DNA of 64,000 nucleotides from Vitis vinifera (lineage: Eukaryota > Streptophyta > Magnoliopsida > Vitales > Vitaceae): positions 7,021,001 to 7,085,000 of the forward strand of contig NC_081821.1 of NCBI RefSeq assembly GCF_030704535.1, in the 5' to 3' direction. Position 1 is the first letter of the stretch, and every line of letters begins with the position of its first letter. This document shows positions 43,053 to 54,513 of this stretch, in pieces. A model generated the notes under the pieces. The model made no database searches. It saw nothing but the letters and a program-made list of their open reading frames with translations, and had not been told where the DNA came from. Made by a program: the position numbers and the translations under genes.

Positions 43053-45734
43053 TCACACAGAACTCCATCCAGGTTCCTTCTTCACCCCAGTTCCCTCCAT
43101 CAGGCTTCTGATCTTCATGACATCTTCCCACCAGCCCATATCTGCACAGATGTTTGACAAGGTGACATAAGCTCCAGCTTCACAGGGCTCCAACTCAATG
43201 ACTCTTTTTGCCGCTAGCCTTCCAAGCTCAATATCCCCATGTACCTTGCAAGCAGCAAGCAATATTCCCCATAGCAAAGCATCAGGTTCAATGGGCATAT
43301 TGTTAATGAACCTTTCAGCCTCTTTCAGCCTTCCAGATCGCCCAAGAAGATCAACCATACAGGCATAATGGTAGTAACCAGGTTCAATTCCATACTCTTT
43401 GGCCATTGAATTTAGATGGGAATAGCCTTCTTCAACCATACCATTATGACTACATGCAGATAAGACACCAACAAATGTTACTGAATCAGGTTTAGTTCCT
43501 TCTTTCCTCATGAGGTCATACACTTTTAAAGCCTCTGCACCTTTTCCATGCTGAGCATAGCTCACTATCATAGCCGTCCAACTGATCAAATCAGGTTTTT
43601 CAATCTGTTCAAACACCTTATGACATTCGTCAATGCTTCCACATTTTGAATACATTGTAACTAGAGAGCTGCCAACAGAAACTTCTGCATTTAAGCCCAT
43701 TTTTGTAACACAAGCATGCAGTTGGGTACCAATGTCTAAGCTGTTTAAAATTGCTACAGCCCCAATGACAGATGAAACTGTGAAGGAGTCAATCCACAAA
43801 TCAGCCATCCGTATTTCATGGAACAGCAGAAGTGCATCTTCAATATACCCATTTTGAGCATATCCTGAAACCAAGGAGGAGCATGAAAACTGATCCTTTT
43901 GGGGGAGCATGTCAAATACCCTCCTTGCCAAGACTATGGCACCACATTTTGAGTACATATTTACAAGTGCACCACCCACAAGTACCTCTTTGCCAACTCG
44001 TGCTCGAAGAGCATACCCATGAACTTCCTTTCCTTTTTCTAAGGAATGAAGAGCAGAACATGCAGTTAGAGCTGCAGTTAAAGTCATTTGATCTGGTCTA
44101 ATTTCTTCTAACAGCATCTCTCTGAACAACTGAACAGCTTGTTCTGCATGGTCATGTTCTGAAAACCCAGTGATCATGGAGGCCCATGAAACATTGTCTT
44201 TGTCAGGCATTTGCTCAAAAACTGTGTAAGATTCCTCTAAACTACCACATTTTGAGTACATTGTGAAAAGAGAACTGCCCACAGAAATATCAGTGAACAA
44301 ACCAATTTTAAGAATGTAGCAATGGATCAGTCTCCCCAAACTTAGACTGTCTATTATGCTCAAGACACTAGAACTACAAAACTTATCAGGTCTCAGACCC
44401 TCCTGAAGCATCCTCTGAAACAATTCAACTGCCCTTCCAGTACTCCCACTTTGAGCAAAGGCAGATATCATAACAGCCCACATGGCTAGGTTCTTTGTAC
44501 TTTCCATCTCTCTGAACACCCTCTCAGATAAGTCAACCACTCCTATTTTTGAATACATATTGATCAAAGCAGAACTTACATTGGAATCCAAATAGAACCC
44601 AGTTTTGAAAATCCAGGAATGTAGTTGGACTGCCTCTTTGATCATAACTGGCTCAGTACAAGCAGTAAGTACACTAGTTATGGTGTAGTTGTTTATTTTC
44701 TCTCCTACTTTTCTCATTTCTTTGAAGAAGTGGAAAGCAGAAATACTGTCATCCTTCTGAACAAAACCAGAAATGATGGTAGTCCAGGAAACTACATTGC
44801 GGATTGGCATTCGCAAAAATTCCTTCACAGCTTGATCCATATCCCTGCATTTGGCATACAAATCAATGATGGCAGTCCCCACAAAAACATCTTCTCCTGC
44901 ACCACATTTAATCACCCATCCTTGAACCCCTCTTCCAAACTCAAGTTCCTCAAGTGCAGCACAAGCTGTTAAAATGCTTGAAAACGTAAAACTATTTGGC
45001 ATAAAAAATCTGCAGCACATTTGGCAGAAAAGATCTAAAGCAACCCAATTTTCCCTATTTTTAACAGCCCCAGAAATGATAGCATTCCAGCAAACCACGT
45101 TCTCACATAAAACGTCTTGAAACACCCTTAAAGCATCCTCAAAGCTACAAAGCTTCGCAAACAAATCAATCATTCCAGCCCGAACATACCCATTTGAGAA
45201 GAACCCATTTTTCAGTGCAAGTGAATATACCAGTTCACCATACAAAGGAGACCCTAAGGCAGTACAAGCCGAAAGAACACTCCCATAGGTGAACTGGTTG
45301 GGATCAAATCCTGAAAAACGCATCTTACAAAAATTCCTCCACGAATCCTCAAATGAAAAGTTCTGGTTGCAACCTGAAATCAAAATATTCCAAGAAATAA
45401 CATTTGGGTGAGGAGTTTTATCAAACAATCTGAGTGCATGAACCATGGAATTGGATTTACAATACCAACCCATCAAAGAATTGGTCATGAAGGTGTTGGA
45501 TTGTAAAATAGCAGTTTTGAGAAAATGGGCATGCAAGATCTTTGTATTTCTGAGGGTGCATCGTCCTGATTTTGTATAATCACTGAAAAAGTGAAAAGGG
45601 TCAAATGGTGGAAGAACTGTGTCATGTGTGCTATGAAAATTTTCTGAGTTTTCAGTGACTGCGAGCGAGGATATGGATCTGCAGGCGGAAGGTAAGATGT
45701 TGCTCTGGAGTTTTTTGTGGATGAAAGAAGTCAT
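43053..45734 (-). CDS. OTP87: E-class PPR RNA-editing factor, OTP87-like
   Basis: Intronless, 893 residues, starting MTSFIHKKLQSNILPSACRS, with Ser and basic residues as in an organelle presequence. PLS repeats run from about residue 65 to 780: NSLMGWYCKSNSMVHALRLF, SWNILISGCNQNFSFEDSW, TAIIDLYAKCRDMDQAVKEF, SALINMYSKIGVVDLSERVF, TFVGVLSACSHNGMVEEGY. An E motif ends at the C-terminus KEPGWSSV without a DYW domain. Length, repeat order and the GTGVKKEPGWSSV ending match Arabidopsis At1g74600 (OTP87) as I recall it; OTP87 is needed for C-to-U editing of mitochondrial nad7 and atp1 transcripts. The same role is an inference here. The start ATG at 45734 is the first in frame. Confidence 0.93.
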   Translation of the reverse strand: MTSFIHKKLQSNILPSACRSISSLAVTENSENFHSTHDTVLPPFDPFHFFSDYTKSGRCTLRNTKILHAHFLKTAILQSNTFMTNSLMGWYCKSNSMVHALRLFDKTPHPNVISWNILISGCNQNFSFEDSWRNFCKMRFSGFDPNQFTYGSVLSACTALGSPLYGELVYSLALKNGFFSNGYVRAGMIDLFAKLCSFEDALRVFQDVLCENVVCWNAIISGAVKNRENWVALDLFCQMCCRFFMPNSFTFSSILTACAALEELEFGRGVQGWVIKCGAGEDVFVGTAIIDLYAKCRDMDQAVKEFLRMPIRNVVSWTTIISGFVQKDDSISAFHFFKEMRKVGEKINNYTITSVLTACTEPVMIKEAVQLHSWIFKTGFYLDSNVSSALINMYSKIGVVDLSERVFREMESTKNLAMWAVMISAFAQSGSTGRAVELFQRMLQEGLRPDKFCSSSVLSIIDSLSLGRLIHCYILKIGLFTDISVGSSLFTMYSKCGSLEESYTVFEQMPDKDNVSWASMITGFSEHDHAEQAVQLFREMLLEEIRPDQMTLTAALTACSALHSLEKGKEVHGYALRARVGKEVLVGGALVNMYSKCGAIVLARRVFDMLPQKDQFSCSSLVSGYAQNGYIEDALLLFHEIRMADLWIDSFTVSSVIGAVAILNSLDIGTQLHACVTKMGLNAEVSVGSSLVTMYSKCGSIDECHKVFEQIEKPDLISWTAMIVSYAQHGKGAEALKVYDLMRKEGTKPDSVTFVGVLSACSHNGMVEEGYSHLNSMAKEYGIEPGYYHYACMVDLLGRSGRLKEAERFINNMPIEPDALLWGILLAACKVHGDIELGRLAAKRVIELEPCEAGAYVTLSNICADMGWWEDVMKIRSLMEGTGVKKEPGWSSV

Positions 45735-45860
45735 TTAAGTTTTCTCGAGGGAGAGAGAAGAGAGAAGATCAATTTTAAAGAGCGCGGGAATCTGTAATAA
45801 CGGTAACTAGGAACTAAAATTTTGGTTTAAATTCTTGAGCGGGTACAACAAAGCATCGCC

Positions 45861-45941
45861 GTCAAGATGGCCGAGTTGGTCTAAGGCGCCAGTTTCAGGT
45901 ACTGGTCCGAAAGGGCATGGGTTCGAATCCCATTCTTGACA
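45861..45941 (+). tRNA. tRNA-Leu (CAG)
   Basis: An 81-nt class II tRNA. The acceptor arm GTCAAGA pairs with TCTTGAC, with discriminator A at 45941. The anticodon loop TTCAGGT between CCAGT and ACTGG gives anticodon CAG (reads CUG). The B box GGTTCGAATCC is intact. CAACAA lies just upstream, a common plant tRNA start context. No intron. Confidence 0.96.
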
Positions 45942-45946
45942 TTTTT
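45942..45946 (+). terminator. Pol III T5 terminator of tRNA-Leu
   Basis: A run of five T directly follows the discriminator base. Confidence 0.85.
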
Positions 45947-46179
45947 CCTTTTGTAGAAATGTTAAAAAAAGCTAAATAAAAAAGAAATTAAAATTGACAA
46001 TTTTTTTTTTATTTGTAAAAATGTAAAAGACCTTCACTATGGTCTTGCTTTGACTTGGGCTCCATTGTGATTTAGTTTTGCCATGTCTTGAGATCTCTTA
46101 AATAAAAATAAAAAATAAAAATTGATGAGTAAATTAAAATTTTCTATTTATTTATAAAAATGTAAAAAAAATAAAAAAT

Positions 46180-46920
46180 CAGTTGAGTTTTTCTTTGACT
46201 TGGGTTTTAGTATGACTTATCTTTGCTATATCTTTAATTTTAGTGTCTCTTGAACCTTAGCTTGACTTGTGTCTTAGGGTGGTTTGAACCTTGAGAAAAT
46301 TACTTCATTTTTAGGAGCATTGGGCTTGGATTTGAGGCATTGTTGTCAAGATGGCTGAGTTGATCTAAGGCGCGAGTTTTAGGTATTGGTCCGAAAGGGC
46401 ATCGATTTGAATCTCATTCTTGAGATTTCTTATTTTTCACATTATAAACACAAATTTCTCTTAAATAAAAATATTGATTAGTGAATTGATCGAATTCTTT
46501 TATTGATTTGTAATGTGAGTGCAATCTTTGGATATCCTCTAACTTGTTCAAAAAACTTCACTTGTGTCTTATTGTGGCTTGGGTTTTCGTGTGACTTAGA
46601 TTTGGCATGCCTTGAGTCTTAGTGTCTCTTGGACCTTGACTTTGTTAGGCTTTTACTTGGTTTGAGTCTTTGCATCACTTAGATTTTTTAATTGATTTAT
46701 ACCTTAGCAACATTCAACTTGGACTTCATTTGGATCTTGGTGGGACAAATTTTGGCATGACTTGGGCCTTTGCTTAAGTTAAATAACGTTAACAATGACA
46801 TGAATACATCTTGAATTTAACTTAAGTTGAGTCTTGACTTGAGTTTGGGCCTTTACTTTACTTAAGCTTAATCATTGACTTGAATTAAGACCAGATCTTG
46901 GCTTAAATTGGGTTTTGTTT
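46180..46920. repeat. Degenerate short repeats of CTTGGGTCTTAGTGTGACTT type
   Basis: Roughly 20-bp phrases such as GACTTGGGTTTTAGTATGAC, CTTGTGTCTTATTGTGGCTT and CTTAGTGTCTCTTGGACC follow one another with variable spacing. The same family recurs at 50090-50390 and 58750-59080. It looks like a decayed minisatellite; the tRNA-Leu relic is embedded in it. Confidence 0.6.
46345..46425 (+). pseudogene. Decayed tRNA-Leu copy
   Basis: Also 81 nt and clearly related to the gene 484 bp upstream (GTCAAGATGGCTGAGTTGAT). The anticodon position is now TAG, the anticodon stem has a G:T or mismatched pair, the B box GGTTCGAATCC has become GATTTGAATCT, and the acceptor arm ends TCTTGAG. Not expected to be functional. 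Confidence 0.85.
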
Positions 46921-46924
46921 GGAC

Positions 46925-47532
46925 CTTATAGACTTGAATAACATTGATTGAGAGCATGGATGCTTAATTTTAGATTAAAGATGCTTCAAATTTGTTTTTT
47001 CAAACCTTCAAACTTGACTTTCAAATCATTGAAGACTGGAAAGGCTTCTTAAATCCTTAAAACAAGCTATCTCCAACTCTTTTAAAGTGTGAAAGTTTAC
47101 AAATCTGGAAGTATGCATATAGTATCTTAGTTCTTGAGTAAACTTGTGAAGTTCAATACATGTCACTTGTAGGACCTATGAGTTCTTCTTTATGAGTTGT
47201 TTTCCACATGTCAAATGTGAAAGATTTATTATTTGTTCAACATGAATCTACTAAGGTCACTTGTGTCAACTTTTGTTTATCTAAGAAAATAGACTTTTTA
47301 AAAAAAAATAAAAAATAAAAATTGGAGTATCATTGACTGTAGAAGTTTACAAACGATTATAGTAAAGTTTAGTTTTGCATCCCTTTGTCCTCATTAATGA
47401 TGCTTTTGCCCCCACTCATGTCATTTCAAGTTCTTTAAGAGAAATATTTTCACTTACATCGGTCATTACACTAAGTTCTATGCCATGTGCTTGTGTAGTC
47501 AATTCACTTGATTTATTATAAGATGTGGTAAC
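46925..47532. repeat. Direct-repeat block, first copy
   Basis: Closely similar to 49195-49840 and, in the second duplication unit, 57885-58515 (shared phrases AAAGATGCTTCAAATTTG and CTTGTAGGACCTATGAGTTC). No coding content. Unknown repeat family. Confidence 0.7.
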
Positions 47533-49133
47533 TATTGAGATTAAGTCTTAGAAAACATGATATGATGTAACATATTGAGATTCATTTATAAATTTATTTG
47601 CCTATCTTTCTTGTTTTCTCATTTATTATCTCATATCCATTAATTAGTTATTTTAACATATACACCCACATCACTTATATTGTATATGACTTGGGTGCAT
47701 TTGAAATTGCATGAAAGATCCAAATCATGGGTTCCTTACAGAGTGATGAATAGTTTACAGTCGGTTCATGAATTTGGTAATCTATTTGAGACATGGTGTA
47801 CTACTTGCTAATTGGCGGGATAACTTGTCTTGGTCATTAGGATGGTTTTCCCATGGTGAGTGCACTAGTGTATGTGATACATACTGGATAAGACCTATGA
47901 TGAATCATGATATAAGGCTATCGATTGTCATGATTCATTAAGCAACTATACTACATGGATTCTCAACCTTGAACAAATATTGAGCTTTTGCTAAAGTCAA
48001 CATGAAGCTTTGACTTATGAGTAAGACCTTGATGTGATTATATATCATTATGGATTGAGTCATTGTTGATGGAGGCTGGTGACAACATGTATTTTCAATA
48101 AAGACACCATAATATCTCATGAGATTGAGATAGTGTGCTCTATTGGGTGATTTAAAGGACATATAATCTAGAAGACTATGACCATAATATTTCCTTTAAT
48201 GAAAATTTGACATGAGCTCCTTATAGGTAGAGTATGTTAATTGATCACATAATAAATAAGATTTATAACTTAAAGATTGGAGAAACAATCTTGATAGGTG
48301 ATAACACTATCTTATTAGATTATGAACATCGATTTATGTGAAGTTTGCATGTTATTGATAGTAGGTCATGAACTTGAATTTCGTTTCGTTGTTATTTATA
48401 TAGGGTACTAGAGTGAAGTTAATTATTTGTTGTGGGATGTTGAATTAACTTCAAAATTAGATTATGAGGGATCTAGAACTCTTATGGGGCCTAGTGGTCC
48501 TTGCTCGAGCTTATGTACCTTGATGATATGGTTTATGAGGGTTGGATTGACTCTAGGTTTCCTTTTATGCATAAATCCATTTTGGTAATTATGCAAGGTT
48601 GCACAGGACTTAGTGAACAAAGTCTCTAGATTGGACTAATTGATTAATTAAACATTTATATTAGGTTAATTAATCAATTAGGACTCATTTTGGGCTAAAT
48701 TGACCCAAACCTTTAGTGTACTCAAGTCACTTAAACCCAGTTAGGGAACCTTATGAATACCCTTTTAGGGGTTAAGGTTTTCATAACTTTTTAGAGTATC
48801 GTCTTCCACCTCTAGAGAGAAGGGAGCCATAGCCTCCTCTTCTTCCAAAGATGCACCCTTTAGAGTGTCAATATCAAAATTAGAGCGATCAAGTCGAAGA
48901 TCTTAGGTGTATGAGACTTTTAGATACTTCAAACATCTTTTTCATCATGTAGAATTGATTCAAAGAATGCCCAAATCACAGGTAAAGTTTTCTAAAGAAC
49001 TATTATTCTAGATTCTAATATTAAAACTTGAATTTTTTTGCTTTCATTGCTAGGATCTAAAGCCTTAGGAAGTTATTCATGCATCGAACCAAACCTGGGA
49101 TAGAGAACAAAGTGATCCGAGATTTCCTATAGC
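47533..49133. mobile_element. ~1.6-kb insertion of unknown type
   Basis: Inferred by comparison: related copies read GTGGTAAGTTCTCAATG without a break, whereas here about 1.6 kb separates GTGGTAA from AGCAAGTTCTCAATG. The insert has no domain-bearing ORF and no clear TG...CA ends. Its right part (from 48141) recurs at 56836-57810. It could be a solo LTR or another nonautonomous element. Confidence 0.4.
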
Positions 49134-49194
49134 AAGTTCTCAATGTGTTTAGTGAGTACAAATTTTGATAGTAGATCTCTACAAGATGGGCTTT

Positions 49195-49840
49195 ACTTGG
49201 ACATTTTAGGCTTGAATAACATTAATTAAAAGTACGACTATTTAATTTCAAATTAAAGATGCTTCAAATTTGTTTTTCAAACCTTTAAACTTGTTTTTCA
49301 ACTCATTGAAGGCTTGAAGAGCTTCTTTAATCCTCAAAGGCTTGAAATGCTTCTTAAATCCTTAAAACAAACTATCTCCAAGTCTTTTAAAGAGTGAAAG
49401 TTTACAAATCTTAAAGTATGCCTATAGTATCTTAGTTCTTGAGTAAACTTGTGAAGTTCAATGCATGCGACTTGTAGGACCTATGAGTTCTTCTTTATAA
49501 GTTCTTTGCCACATGTCAAATGTCAAAACATCTATTCTTTGTTCAACTTGAATCAGCTAAGGTCTTTTGTGTCAATTCTTGCTTATCTAAAAAAGTAGAC
49601 TTTTTTTTTTAAATAGAAAATAAATAAAAATTGGAGCTTCATTGAGCATAGAGGTTCACAAATAATTATAGTCAAGTTTGATGTGGCATCCCTTTGTCAT
49701 TAGTAATGATACTTTTGCCCCCACTCATGTTGTTTCAAGTTCTTTAAGAGATATATTTTCACTTACATTTTTCATTATACTAAGTTCTATGTTATGTGCT
49801 TATGTAGTCAATTCACTTGATTTATAGTAAGATGTGGTAA
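49195..49840. repeat. Direct-repeat block, second copy
   Basis: Second copy of 46925-47532, joined uninterrupted to the TTCTCAATGCATTCGGTGCA segment. It shows the sequence without the 1.6-kb insertion. Confidence 0.7.
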
Positions 49841-50089
49841 GTTCTCAATGCATTCGGTGCATACAAATTTTGATAGTAGAACTTTCCAAAAAATTTTCTT
49901 TTCAATTAAAACTTAAATTTGTTCATTTTTTTATATGGTTAAAATTTGTGTACACAAATTTCTCTAAAATAGAAAAAATAGTTGAGCAAATTGAAATATT
50001 TTATTGATTTAGAAAAATATGGGTACAATTTCCAAGTATCATGCTATTCTTCCTTTCTAGTATTGTTGGTTGAGGCTTATAAAAAATTC

Positions 50090-50390
50090 AACTTGGGTCT
50101 TGGTGTGACTTAGCCTTTAACATAACTTGAGATTTGCCATGTCTTGAGCCTTTAGGTATTTTGGATCTTGAGTTGACATGAACCTAAGCTTGTTTTAGTC
50201 CTTAACTTGACTTGGGCCTTAGTGTGACTTGAATCTTAGCGGTCTCAAGCTCTGGCTTGATTTGAGTCTTGATGTGACTTAGGCTTCTAACTTGATTTAG
50301 GTTTTGCTAAGATCGGGCTTGGACTTGATTTGGATTTTGATTTAACTTAGGCCTCAATGAAACTTGAGCTTTGGTGTGGTTTAGACCTAA
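50090..50390. repeat. Degenerate CTTGGGTCTTGGTGTGACTT repeats (unit 1)
   Basis: Same family as 46180-46920; phrases such as ACTTGGGCCTTAGTGTGACT recur every 20-40 bp. Confidence 0.6.
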
Positions 50391-51989
50391 ACCTTGACAG
50401 ATTGAATAATGTTGACTTAAAGTATGACTATGTGATCTTGGATTAAAGATACTATAAAATTGTTCTTCAAATTCTTGAATATTCGAAAGCTTCAAGGCAC
50501 TTGAATCTATGCTCTTTTGTGGCCGAATTGGTGGTTTTATTCCTAAGGAGCAGATTGGTAGATTGGTAGAACTTCAATGCACTTTACCACTTTTGACTTT
50601 ATTTATTTTTTAGTCCATTATCAAACTACTCTATTATCAGTGAAGGAGTTCTAACTTTGGATTTTAGACTCAAAGAGAGCAAGAAGCTCTTCAAGTTTGG
50701 ATTTTAAACTTGGAGAGAATATGAAGCTCTTCAAGTCTTCAAAGATTCAAGAAAACCTTTATTTATAGGCCTAAATTATTATTATTATTATAGTTCTCTT
50801 CATGATAATTATTCAAAATTAGTTGATTGATAATTATATTTTTATAATTATAAAAAACATTTAATTTATTTTTTATTTGATTAAAATACTAATATTCCTT
50901 TGCTTGCGCCTCATGTGGCATATGCCCTATTTTATTAAAGATATGAATTACACAGCAATAAAGTGAATAAAAATTACCACTCTATTATCGTTTGTTGAAA
51001 TACAGAAAGTAATTTTCCCTATATTTAAATAAATAGATAAATAGCTATATAAATTTGTTAGATTTATAATAATGTTAACTGCACTTCATGATCCCTAAAA
51101 CTAAGCCTTGAGATGGTTGAGTCTTGTGATATAAACCTAGATAGGTGTAATTTAAAATTGGGACAATTGTGATATTAGATGTTATAAAAGGTTTACCCTT
51201 ATTTTTAAATGTTAGTTAATTGACAATATCACAATGAAGCAATCTTATAGTCAAAGATGAGGGTTTGAGTTCAAGAGTATCAATAAAAACTAGCTTAAGT
51301 AAGTCTTTTATTAAAACCATAATGGTCAATAGATTTCAAATTTACATTTGCAATATCACTTTTACTCTCCGATGTCCCTTTTAATTAAAATAATCCTTTC
51401 AGAAGAAATTTTTTATTAAAAGAAACATAACAACATCACATTTAGGAAAATAACTTCCATGTATTGAAAACCCAGACATATAAACCCCCTTTTGACATTT
51501 TATCTAATAATCACTTGATGTGAAAAAAAAAGGATTAGAAAGTTGTTGAAAGGTACCTTTATTCTAAATCAATCATATTCATGTTTTTAAAAGATGAAAA
51601 TCTTTCTTCAAAATTTGTAGTTTGTAAGTAACTTTTAATCAAATAACCCTCTTCAAAATCCAAGTCAACATGACATGCCATTCAATTACACTTTTGATAA
51701 TCAAGGCCATTTCAAAACCATGGACTTTTCAAAATCCTTGTGAAGGGAACACATAGACCATTAATTATAGCTTGACAACCAAATTCCTTGAAGTTTCTGC
51801 TTCTATGTAAATCAGATTATGAGTGGCCATCGCTTCCCTGATAATCAAGAAATGAGCTTCCCATCAGGTTGCATTCAATGGAAAACCTTAGAATAAATAT
51901 CACTCATTAAACAGTCAAAAGGGTTAGGTACATATCATAGTCTACTCCGAATTTTTCAAGCCAAAGTTGTTTGTATGCAATTGACTAGT

Positions 51990-52044
51990 AGCTCTCCCTG
52001 CAGGCCATGAAGGTGAAAGCTCTCCCTGCAGGCCATGAAGGTGA
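51990..52044 (+). repeat. 28-bp tandem duplication upstream of the first GSTU gene
   Basis: GCTCTCCCTGCAGGCCATGA is repeated exactly with a 28-bp period, 147-200 bp before the start codon. The same pair occurs at 60650-60704, so it arose before the segmental duplication. A regulatory role is possible but unproven. Confidence 0.8.
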
Positions 52045-52123
52045 ATTTTCTATTCCATAATTAAGGTTAGGTTTTTTTCTGTTTATTTCTTTCTGACCGG
52101 CATGTTAAGAGAGATGCAAGAAC

Positions 52124-52133
52124 TTTATATAAA
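52124..52133 (+). promoter_or_regulatory. TATA box of the first GSTU gene
   Basis: TTTATATAAA, 58 bp before the start codon, a normal distance for a short leader. The paralogous position in unit 2 reads TTCATATAAA. Confidence 0.7.
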
Positions 52134-52190
52134 TCAAGCATACCCACCAGATGGCACTCAAGATTCATAGAGAAACTGAGATAGAAGGAG

Positions 52191-53092
52191 ATGGGAGAGG
52201 AAAACAAAGTGACGTTATATGGAATGTGGGCTAGCCCTTTCGTCAGGAGGGTTGAAATTACCCTCAAAATTAAAGGCATACCTTATGAGTATGTAGAAGA
52301 AGATTTGAGAAACAAAAGCCAGTTGCTCCTCCAGTACAATCCTGTCCACAAGAAGGTTCCTGTACTTGTCCACAATGGAAAACCCATTGCTGAATCATTG
52401 GTCATCCTTGAATATATTGAAGAAACCTGGAAGAATGGTCCTAAAATTCTTCCTGAGGATCCCTATGAAAGGGCCAAAGTTCGCTTCTGGGCTAGCTTTA
52501 TCCAGCAACAGGCGAGACAGTCTGTATGCCTATTGCCTAGCAACTGTTTATTTCAATTCTTTCTCAATGGTTTAGGATCATTTGTATAACTGTGAGATTA
52601 TATTGATATTCTTCACCATGGGGGTAAAGTGCTATAACAAAATTCAGTTCAGATTGATATGCAAGTTTTTTCAGGTTGATGCGAGGACTAATGGCTAGTT
52701 ACCTATAAATGCAGTTATTTGATAGCTTGGTCTCAGCAGCAAAAAGCAGTGGGGAAGCGCATGAGAAAGCCATGAAGGAAGTGTTTGAGAAACTGACTGT
52801 TTTTGAAGAGGGAATGAAGGACTTCTTTCCAAGTGGCACTCCTCATTTTGAAGATGAGAATATTGGTTTCCTGGACATTGTATTGTGTTCGCTGTTTGGC
52901 CACCACAAAGCTCAAGAAGAAGCCCTTGGTCTGAAGATCATTGATCCAGAAAGGCATCCACTGGTATACTCTTGGGTGACAGCTTTGAATGAAGTACCAG
53001 CTGTGAAAGAGTCTCTTCCTCCTCATGACAAGATGGTGGCATTGATTCAGTTTCTTAGGCGAAATGCCCCTCACCGATCTTCTGAAGCTTGA
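52191..53092 (+). CDS. GSTU10-like: Tau-class glutathione S-transferase, GSTU10-like (copy A1)
   Basis: Two exons, 52191-52511 and 52715-53092, joined in phase 0, encode 107+125 = 232 residues. The thioredoxin-like domain has the catalytic Ser in MWASPFVRR and the glutathione-binding segments KVPVLVHNG and [11 protein letters not shown]. The helical domain starts at the exon junction ([14 protein letters not shown]) and includes [15 protein letters not shown]. It would conjugate glutathione to electrophiles in the cytosol. Junction position and spacing fit Arabidopsis GSTU10 (At1g74590) as I recall it. Oddity: the intron donor is GC (CAG/GCGAGA), where the paralog has GT. If not recognised, translation would stop at codon 133. 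The acceptor lacks a strong pyrimidine tract; a better-looking AG near 52675 would lead to an early stop. Confidence 0.88.
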
Positions 53093-53156
53093 GTTATAGC
53101 TTGATATGGTGGGTCTGTGCAATGTTCTTTGACAGGTTTGCCTTTATAGTTCTAGC

Positions 53157-53215
53157 CACTTGTGGGGAATAAGCCATAGTTAGAGCCAAACCACTTGTGG
53201 GGAATAAGCCATAGT
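53157..53215 (+). repeat. Short tandem duplication in the 3' UTR of GSTU A1
   Basis: CACTTGTGGGGAATAAGCCA occurs twice, about 34 bp apart. Unit 2 has a single copy followed by unrelated sequence, so this arose (or was replaced) after duplication. Confidence 0.75.
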
Positions 53216-53702
53216 TAAATTTTGTTTCGATTTATTGCCAGAAAAAATGCTTTTCCTTGTTCTTGAATACAGCTTTACTAAATAAAACAGAGAAAGAAGA
53301 GCTTGTCACTAGATCTTTTCTGCAGTAGGGATACTTAATAACAATATAAGGATGCTAATTACACTAAGAAATAAAAAATCAGCCTGATTTCCTAAGAACA
53401 CTCTTTATATGCACATTAATCACCTTTAATATATAGTGCCACTTTTTGTAGTAGTGACTCTATTCAACTTGCAGAGATCCATACCCTGTGAAGGCTGCCC
53501 TCTGACTTGTGGTTAAATAAATGCCATGGCAAAAGGGAGTCTTTATACAGAAGTTAAGCATGAACCATGCTCCAAGGAGCTGTTGCAATTTAACTATGAA
53601 ATCAACTTCATGAGCCATTATATTGCAAAGGGTTTCAATTTTCAACACCTTTGTTGTGCGAAAGACGAGGGACTACATCTTCTATTTAGATTTTCCTTTG
53701 AA

Positions 53703-54085
53703 TAAGAGCATGTTTGGAAGTTATTTTGAAAGAAAAAAAACTAAAAATGCTTTTTAATGCTTGAAAGTGCTCTGATAAAATAATTGGATGTTTGATAAAT
53801 TTTTGAAAATCGCTTTTTAAGAATCAAGAGATTCATTTGAAGTGATTCTCAAATGATTACTCAAAATGATTCCTAAACAATAACTTGATAAATGATTTTT
53901 CAAAAATGACTTTTTTTGTTACATAATACTGAGCCAAAAACTCTATTAAAATACCTTCTTTTTTTTTTTCTTTTTAATTCATAACACAATAGGAAATGAC
54001 TCTCTTTAAAAGCGTTTCTATTGGAAGCGTTATTAATTAAAGCACCTCCAAAAGCTCCCATTTGTTTCTCAAACACATGAAGTGG
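53703..54085. repeat. Possible hAT-type MITE (unit 1)
   Basis: About 380 bp bounded by GAGCATGTTTGGAAGTTATT on the left and, reversed, a similar GTTTGAGAAACAAATGGGAG on the right, with AT-rich inside carrying repeated AAATGATT phrases. The same block is in unit 2 (about 62350-62725). The ends are too imperfect for a firm call. Confidence 0.3.
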
Positions 54086-54513
54086 GAAGTCTCCTAAAAT
54101 AAATGTCTAAAAAGCAAAAGAGTATTGTTTCTTAACTGCAGGACACTACTACCAACCCTAATTTTTTCACCGTGAAATGTTGAGAAAAACATTAGGTATA
54201 GTTTCTTGAACGACTTGTTAAAAATACTTCGGTTAAGTCATGTACCTACATTTAAGTTTCATGTGAGAAGGTCGTTTGACATTATATAAATGAGTTCTTG
54301 ATCCTTCTTTCCACTCATCTTAATCCTATGTACATGAATTTTATCATCATTTATACAAACATTAAGCACAGATTAAGGAGAGGGAAGATACAAGGTGACT
54401 TACTTTTACAACATAATTTTGTAAATAATTTAGGTAATACAAGCAAGTTTTGTGAATTTATTTTGGTTAGTTTAAAATAAAGTTGAAATGTTATTTACTT
54501 GATCTTCTAACAG

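Noticed and set aside
53460-53648. Minus ORF downstream of GSTU A1, also present near unit 2 position 62100-62290
   Set aside because: Open in both units, but differences between them change amino acids freely (Gln/Leu, Trp/Arg, Phe/Ser), so no sign of protein selection.
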